Shown here: positions 57,126-64,000 of the stretch, one piece after another | How the letters are laid out: every line of letters begins with the position of its first letter | How positions within the stretch are numbered: position 1 is the stretch's first letter | NCBI GenBank assembly: GCA_008802785.1 | Contig: VUYT01000003.1 | Coordinates: forward strand, 620,001 to 684,000 | Origin: Symmetrospora coprosmae | Taxonomy: Eukaryota > Basidiomycota > Cystobasidiomycetes > Symmetrosporaceae | Reading direction: 5' to 3' | DNA length: 64,000 nucleotides | Translations under genes and position numbers: made by a program | The notes under the pieces: generated by a model | Database searches by the model: none | Told to the model about the DNA's origin: nothing | Seen by the model: the letters and a program-made list of their open reading frames with translations, nothing else

Positions 57126-60100
57126 GTCCATCAATACGCACGAGATAGGCGGGCCGTCGTCCGTTGCCCACCGACTCCGCTTGATGATATCGATCGCCTC
57201 CTGTCCGTGATTCGCGACGGAGACTGAGCACCCTATCCGGCTGAGGTGCTTCTGCAGCAACTTTTGATTCACGATGTTGTCCTCAACGACAAGAACGTAC
57301 AGCGGGTCGGCAGAGGGAGCGGACTCTGAGCCAGCCAATGCCCCGGGGACATCAGTCGCGGTTGCCGGGACTGCCGTGCCAAGCTGTCGAACAGCCGGCG
57401 CCGCCCCGACCTGCTGCTGTGAGAAGCCCGGCGACTGTGATGGATCGGCGGAAGAGGAGAAAGGCGCGCTGCACCGCTTCGCGGGAATGTAGAAAGTGAA
57501 GGTCGAGCCTTGGCCGCGTTCTGATGAGACGTTGATTGATCCGCCCAGCTGTTCGGCTATCCGGCGACAAATGAAGAGTCCGAGGCCTGGCCGGTGCCAT
57601 CGTGACTGTTAGCAGGAAGCGCACGGCATTGTCATTGTTTCCAGCGAGGCTGCACGTACCAGATCCACCGTAAGAGATGTGTGTTCGAGGATTGGCTTGC
57701 TTGAATCGCTGGAAGAGTCCGCTAACCTCTTCCAGCGTCAGGCCCCTTCCGCTGTCTTTAACAGAGACGATGAGCCAGACTGTGGTAGGGTCGGAAACTG
57801 GCTCATTGTTGACAGCTTCAGACTCGGAGCCCGGGTCTCGGGCATCGGGGGATGGTGTTGCGGGTGTGGCTAATGCTGGCTTTGTCTCCGAAACATCTAG
57901 CGTTACTACGATCTTGCGCACTTTGCTTGGCGCTGTGAATTTGATAGCGTTGGTCAGGAGGTTGATGAGAAGCTGATTCATCCGACTGGGGTCCGTCAAG
58001 ACGTAGTCGACCTGCAATTCGGCGAAGGCCGAAGTCGTTTGCAACTCCGACTCGATCTCTTTGCTCTGCATCTCGGCTTTGAAGATCAGCAGAGTCTCGC
58101 GAATGAATTGCGTTGGGCGGGAGGGCACTGGTGTGATAATAAGGAATTGGTTATCGAGCTTGCTGAGTGTAAGAACATCGTCGATCAGGCGTGTCATGTG
58201 CACGCAGCAGTGACTGATAATCTTCAAGTCCTCTAGCGTGTCTTGTACTTCGTGCCTGAGACGAGGTGCTAGCCCGGTAGCGGGATCTCCCGGCGCAATA
58301 GCATCATCTTTTGCAGCGCCCTCCCTCACGATGTCCTGCAGTCTCTCGACTGACGAGTCCGCCGACAGCACTATGGCCGACAGAGGGTTTCGAAGCTCGT
58401 GCGATGTCATGTCGATAAATCGCTCCTGTGCTGTTCGCAACTCGGTGGCCTCTTCCGTCTGTCTCTTCTGATTTAGCTCAATGAGCTTCTTGTCGGTAAT
58501 ATCACTCAAGACCCCTGTAGCCGCAATGACGCGCCCGTCATCGTCGGTCTCTATACGCGAGCTGCCCGTGCACCAGCGGTCGCAGGTATCTCCTGGGCGA
58601 CGCTTCCAGCGGAATTCAAAGGAAGGCAGATTCCGCTCAAGTATTGTGGAGAAGATGTACTTGACCGTCTCGACATCGTCGTCGTGGACAGATTCCCAGA
58701 ATGTGTCGACGGGCTTGTCGCGTGGATGCCCAGTGATGGACCACCACGAGTCGTTGACGAAGGTGAGTTCGCCGCTGTAGAATGGAAAGCACCGTATGCG
58801 GTAGATGGTAAGCAGGTAGCGCCGATTCCCCGTGCCCGCGCAATGGCTCGGCAGGGCTGCGCAGACGGATCGCTTACGCTGACGAGAGCCTCCATATCCC
58901 TGCGGGCGAGATGTCTGCCATCTTGGTGAATTTCATCTCGGACGACCTCAACTCGACAGTCCGGGCCTCCAAGAGCTGGTGCAGTTCTTCGTTCTTGCTC
59001 TTGACAATAGCCGCAAACATCCTCGCTCGCCTGACCTCCTCTGTGACGAGCCGTATACTCGTGAGGCCGTGGGCAATTTGTGCCTTGAAGAGATCAAGGA
59101 AGACCTGATAGTCGTGGTCGTAGGCGCGCCGTGGATTCAGGCCGATGACTGCAATCGCCTGTAGGCCGTCCTTCATGGCCAGCATGGGCATGATGACGAT
59201 GCAATTAATGCGATCGCCATGCTCCGTCCTCCTGATACCGTCGGTAAGATTCGCAATCTCCCTGCTCCGAAGGACCTGCGGCTCCTGGAACCGGACTACC
59301 TTCCAGAAGGCCTTCAGCAGAGTCGTGCTAATCTCGCTGGTGCTCGACCCGTCGGGCGATATGTGAACTTTATTTTCCCCTTCCTCTGGCGGGAAGGAAT
59401 CCGGTAGAACGACGCTCCCCGGAAGCACGCCGCACACGGCGGCCCGTACGTATGTCTTGTCGAAATTCAGAGCTATGGTGTTGCTCTCCGAGTCGGCATC
59501 TGGTGTACCGCGCCCAGTAGCGTTGCTGCTGTCGTTGCTGCGCCGCCTCTGTCTCTCTCCAGACTTGGTCTCGCCTCCCTCTCCGCCTTCCTGCTGCACA
59601 TCTGCCGATATGGAGGCATTGATGTCATCCTCGAGTTGCTGCTCGTCGTCATGTGCAGAGCAGTCGTAGAAAGCCAGCATGGGTAGATCTACGGCTTGAC
59701 GCTCGCTTGCGTCGCACACTTGTTGAAGAAAGGACTGTGTGCTGGAGCTGACGGTGAAGGCATGGCTGACCTCCTGCAGCAGGCGTATTCGGCGCTCAGC
59801 AGTGACTGCTGCTGTCGTTTCAAAGAATGGATTGAAGAACCTGTGTGCATATGGTATCGGCCCAAGCAGGCGCGGTCATGGGTTCAGCCTGCGAACCTTG
59901 ACCTAAACCTTGCGGGGATGCCGTGCCGATAAGGACGCACCCGGCAATCTTGCCGTCCTCATCTCTGCACGGTACGTATGTATACGTAAATGCTGACTCC
60001 TCGAGGAACTCATTCCGCTGTATGAAGAACTTGGCGTTGACCTGGTGTAACACCTGACCTTTCTCGAACACCGCCTCGACAGAAGATTTTAAGCCGTCCC

Positions 60101-60895
60101 AGAGTTCGCCCCAAGCGATGCGGTAGAGCTGGCCCATCATCTGCGGGTGCTTGTTGCCAGCTATCAGTGCCGCGGGGTAGTTGTAGAACACTATGGGTTA
60201 TTCGGCAGCTTTGGTCAGTCATAGCGAGTGGGCGCGACTGGAATAATGGTGCACGCACCGACCGGATCACGACCCCAGTTGAGCATAGCCGGGAAGGGAG
60301 AGGCCAGGCACTGATTGCAGAACGAGAAGAACAGAGGTGACCAGGTCTCCATGTCCCCCAGAGTCGTCTTGCTCCAGTCGGTGCGTCGAATGAGGTCGAT
60401 CTGATTGCGCATGTCTTTCTTCGATACGCCAGGAACTTCGAGCTGCTCCCATCGCTTCAACCACTGCTGAGCTCGGCTTGTTGTGCCATTCGCTTGTTTG
60501 CCCGGAGCTGGGTCCGCCGGCACTGTGGGCGGAACAGCAGCTGTCCTTTGCTTTCCAAGCACAAGAGCGTGCGCGGCGGAGAGGCGCAGACAGCTCCACT
60601 CGATCGATCCATCGATGGAAGTGGTACTCTGGCTACCCGTAGCATTGACCGTCGCCCTTGCGAGGTATGTGACCTCTTGAGTATGGCAGTCATCGAAGAG
60701 GACATTTGCGGTCTGGACCTCTGCCTCGGCCGGATGCGGCAAGTAAACGAGGCATGCTGGTCCATCTGTGTGCGCGTGTACGACGGTGTCTACTGTAGGT
60801 AATGGACGATCGCCCGGTCGAGACGGCTTGGAGCTCTCCGCGCGTTGCGATCCTGCAGGAGTGTTCGCGCAGCGAGGCCGCCGGAAATCGGGCAT
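56749..60895 (-). CDS. Hybrid histidine kinase, copy B
   Basis: Tandem paralogue of copy A with the same domain order and the same intron positions where I could compare. Read leftward from ATG at 60895 ([20 protein letters not shown]) to TAG at 56749-56751. Motifs: [23 protein letters not shown] with [20 protein letters not shown] and [23 protein letters not shown] ([20 protein letters not shown]); second [18 protein letters not shown] with the active histidine; [26 protein letters not shown] and [19 protein letters not shown] with [12 protein letters not shown] and CVLMDIEMPVLDGM; end [20 protein letters not shown]. All catalytic residues are kept, so both copies look functional. The N-terminal sensory region has diverged most (about half identical by eye), suggesting different inputs to a shared output. 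Confidence 0.9.
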
Positions 60896-61506
60896 GGGAG
60901 CGATTGCACCGCGTCCGCAAGCACGCCAGAGAATAGCAAGGTACGGAGAGTGGGTATATGTCAGCTCGTGTCTGTGTGCATAGTGTCTCTGACGGACGTC
61001 GGAGAGGCGCCCAGAGATGCGTAACGAGACCCGAGAGAACGGACGGCCTCCTTCTTCCATCCCGCCTGCCCGTCAATTGCGGTGGACTATGCCTCACCTT
61101 GCTGATGCTGACCATCGTTTATGCCATGGACCCCATCCCTTGACGTGCTGCCTCCCGACTTGTCAGAGCTCCCTCCTCCCAGAAGCCACTCCATCGGGGT
61201 CGACGACTGCTCTGCCCTGCCACGCCCTGCGCCCACGGACCCGGTGGATGATTGCCAAGTCTCTGCAGCTGCAGCTGCAGCTGCAACTGCGTCCCGTCTC
61301 GCTCTACACTGGACGCAGGCTCCCCACTCCTGTGGTGGACGCTGGATGTGCGCGACCGACTGCAGTACTGTATTGTGCCGATTGCCTATGATGGATGGAG
61401 GCGGAGCGGGCAAAAAGGCACGTGGCTCCCCGGAGAGGAGGAAAGGGGCTGACGTACCCAGCCTTCACTGTGTCTAGATCTGCGACCGACCCTAAAGAAG
61501 ATCGCC
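60896..61506. promoter_or_regulatory. Divergent upstream region of kinase copy B and CPS1
   Basis: 611 bp between divergent start codons. An upstream in-frame extension of copy B (to about 61060) stays open but has no better ATG. Contains the GCAGCT repeat at 61265-61290. No TATA box recognised. Confidence 0.45.
61265..61290. repeat. GCAGCT hexamer repeat
   Basis: Four tandem GCAGCT-type units (the last GCAACT). Each unit overlaps the palindrome CTGCAG, so the tract can form cruciform or hairpin structures. Confidence 0.85.
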
Positions 61507-63674
61507 ATGCATGCTCGAAGACAAGGCCGCATTGCGCTGACAGACGATAGCGAAGACAAGGAGCAGCTGCTCGCCCATGCAAGCGGAAAGGGAAACCGGC
61601 GCAACTACCCTTGGACGCTGGCACGCTTCCTCGCTGCCTGCGCGTTCACCGCCGGCTCGTGCATTGTCATCTCCGCCTGGATCTCTCCTGGCAGCCTGGC
61701 AGCCATAGTGCAGCCGGACAGCCATGCCTCTTTCTCCCCATCTCCTCAATGCCCCGCCCAGCCTGACCCAATTGTCCCCGCTCTTCCGTTCGAAGTGTCA
61801 CCTTCATTCCGGATGGAGGCTGCGAGGCGCCTGTCAAAGGCCGTCCAGGTGCCGAGTGTCAACTACGATGACAGTGGTCCCGTCACTGAAGACGTGCGTT
61901 CTCGACGTGCCGTCCGCAATCTGCAGATTGCGACGTGCCGCTGGATAAAAGGCTAAGGTGGCCCACCTTTCCCTTTCCTTTCATGCAGCCCCGCTGGAAG
62001 CCCTTCTATGACCTCCACCGCGTCATCGACGAATCTTATCCAGATCTGTTCAAACACTCATCAGTCAATCTGACAATCATAAACAGCCTCGGCCGGGTCG
62101 TCACCGTGCAAGGCAGCGACCCAGCCCTCAAACCCCTCGTTCTCATGGCACACCAGGATGCCGTCCCCGTCTCCAAAGAGACATTGAGCCGGTGGACATA
62201 CCCGCCTTTTGCAGGAGCCATTGACGAGCGGGAGGAGTTCGTCTGGGGACGTGGCGCTGCGGACTGCAAGAGTCTCTTGATGGCAGAGTACGAGGCTCTC
62301 GCCCTGCTTCTACAGCAAGGTTGGACGCCGCGGCGATCGGTCATCCTCGCACACGGCTACGACGAGGAGACGTCCGGTCTCCAAGGAGCGCTCAAGATCG
62401 CTGAGCACCTCGAAGGAACTTACGGCAAGGACTCGATGCTCATGGTTATTGACGAAGGGATGGAGAGCGAGCGCTTTTACGGGACAGCATTCGCGCTGCC
62501 CGCTACGACGGAGAAAGGCTACTTGAACATCGAGATTGCCGTGGGCACGCCAGGCGGACACTCATCCGTGCCGCCTGCCCATACTGGCATTGGCATCTTG
62601 TCGGAGATCGTCAAGGCTGTGGAGAGGTGTCATTACAGTGCCGGCTTCGATGGGGCCAGAGATCCCATTCTGCAGTTTCAGCTGTGTGCCGACAAGTATA
62701 CTTCCGAGTACCCGAAGCCCTGGCGTAAGCTCATCAAGTCTCGAAACTGGAAGGGACTCGCCAAAGCGTGGGCCGACTACAACCCGTCTGCTAAAGGTGA
62801 GTACGTAGATAGCGAGCACAAGCAATCTGCCTCTGTATCAGCTCACTCGTCTATCTACTTGCAGCCTTGATCGCGACGACGCAAGCCGTAACGACTATCC
62901 AAGGCGGCGTGAAAGTCAATGCGCTACCCGAATTGGCTACGGCTGTGGTGTGAGCGAGCCTTGCATCCATTGTTGCTCTCGGATCTGATCTGACTCGACT
63001 TGGTGGTCTGGCGGCAGCAACCATCGCATTGCCTTCAAGTGGTCCGTCAGGGAGGTTCAAGAGCATATGGCACAGATCGTTCGCCCTCTTGCCAAGAAGC
63101 ACGGCCTCCGCTTTGACGCTTTCGGCACGAACGCGACGGACCTTGGCAGCGCGTACGTCCAGCTGTCGAACTTTGACCACGCCATCGAGCCAGCGCCGTA
63201 CTCGCCGACAGAAGGGCCGGTATGGGATCTGTTCGCTGGCTCGATCCGGCATGTCCTGAAGGATGCGGAGAATGGGAACCAGCCGTATATCGTCAGCCCC
63301 TTTGCGTCCACGGGGTGAGTCGTTGCTCATAGAATGGGGGATGGTTCGACACAAGCCCAAGACGAGCAGGCGCTAACATGGCGCACCCGCAGGAACACTG
63401 ATACGGAGAAGATGTGGAATCTGACGCGGTCGATCTACCGCTACATTGGCTCGCCTGTGGCTACGTGGAACGCACACGAGCACACGGTTGACGAAAAGAT
63501 GAGCATTGGCAGTCATCTGGCCGTCATTGCGTGGATCCACACCATTGTCCAGAATGCGGTGGGTCGCCTCCGAACGCGCAGCGCAACCGAGCGCATGCGA
63601 AGTGCGACCCAGGCTGGTGTGACATACTGATTCTTGTGATACTTTGACGACAGGACGCCTTCGAGGGGAATTGA
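61507..63674 (+). CDS. CPS1: Carboxypeptidase S (Gly-X carboxypeptidase, M20)
   Basis: Zinc metallopeptidase of the M20 family; yeast Cps1 is a vacuolar enzyme that cleaves C-terminal residues from Gly-X peptides to supply nitrogen. Start MHARRQGRIALTDDSEDKEQ, then a single transmembrane anchor (LARFLAACAFTAGSCIVISA), giving the type II topology of yeast Cps1. Metal-binding motifs: LVLMAHQDAVPV (His, Asp), FVWGRGAADCKSLL (bridging Asp), LAHGYDEETSGLQG (Glu), VIDEGM, and the dimerisation domain GTPGGHSSVPPAHTGIGI. Later FDAFGTNATDLGSAYV and, near the end, VATWNAHEHTVDEKMSIGSH with the last zinc histidine. Exons about six; TGA at 63672-63674 after DAFEGN. About 575-600 residues, the usual size. 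The cytosolic N-terminus has lysines that in yeast are sites for ubiquitin sorting. Confidence 0.94.
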
Positions 63675-64000
63675 GATGTGCAGGAGGTGGATGACGTCGT
63701 CGGAGTTTGCATACAACCCGAGGCCCGGGAAAGGTAGCGGTCAAGCGGTCGGGAAGAATCATATTGTAGGCGACCCTGTAGGATTGTCGTGAAAGTGTGA
63801 TCCTGCAAGCTGCCATGCTATGCTACTCGTGGCGGTCAGAGCTGCTGCCTGAGCGCGATGTGCCATTCCCGTCGGTGGGACATCCGGTGCCCCGGACGGT
63901 CTTGGGGCCCCACACCCACCGGCCTGCATCAGCCACGCGTGTCCCCGTGCGCCTCTGCCTCTCTGCCTGCCTTGCTCCTGTCCCAGCCAACTGGTCCATC
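63675..64000. other. Right end of window, no gene seen
   Basis: 326 bp after CPS1. Short conflicting open frames only. May hold the edge of the next gene, which cannot be judged from here. Confidence 0.35.

Noticed and set aside
1-64000. tRNA, rRNA, CRISPR arrays, operons and ribosome-binding sites
   Set aside because: No stretch I examined carried a convincing tRNA A/B box pair, no rRNA sequence was seen, and the spaced direct repeats of CRISPR are absent. The gene structure is eukaryotic, so operon and Shine-Dalgarno features do not apply.

Overview
This window is nuclear DNA of a basidiomycete fungus. The evidence is about two dozen closely packed protein-coding genes on both strands, most split by short GT-AG introns (about 45-100 nt, typical donors GTGAGT, GTGCGT or GTACGT), and fungal products such as the Dam1 kinetochore subunit, chorismate mutase, hybrid histidine kinases, Gly-X carboxypeptidase and an external-type NADH dehydrogenase. 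The high intron load and compact spacing fit Basidiomycota better than yeasts or Ascomycota. I cannot fix the subphylum from sequence alone.

Layout. 0.5-5 kb: ribosomal protein uS10 (RPS20), a broken Ty1/copia Gag fossil, and a PLP aminotransferase of the Aro8/kynurenine-2-aminoadipate type. 5-13 kb: coatomer beta and AP-3 delta, two related vesicle-coat subunits transcribed head to head. 13-24 kb: an annexin with a long Q/P/Y/G-rich tail, MYG1, an HxxxD acyltransferase, ferroportin, and the divergent pair inorganic pyrophosphatase / mitochondrial pyruvate carrier 2. 24-32 kb: poorly known genes (a possible heat-shock-factor-like DNA-binding protein, a large unknown protein, a small membrane protein resembling fungal DUF7598 proteins, and a hypothetical protein). 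32-37.5 kb: two RNA-related genes, an EDC4/Ge-1-like decapping scaffold and a protein with two degenerate dsRNA-binding-like domains plus an RS region. 38-44 kb: an MFS transporter and two paralogous BAH-domain genes head to head. 44.7-51 kb: type II NADH dehydrogenase, chorismate mutase, monoglyceride lipase and DAM1. 51.7-61 kb: two tandem paralogous hybrid histidine kinases (PAS-GAF-PAS-HisKA-HATPase-REC). 61.5-63.7 kb: vacuolar-type carboxypeptidase S.

Most genes are housekeeping genes with no operon-like logic. The parts that deserve attention are the two local duplications (BAH pair and kinase pair, the latter with a 3' end that looks homogenised by gene conversion), the dsRBD-like/RS protein, the divergent HSF-like gene and its unknown neighbour. 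I found no tRNA, rRNA, CRISPR array or complete mobile element. Exon joins were worked out by hand from splice sites and reading frame; starts marked uncertain need transcript evidence.
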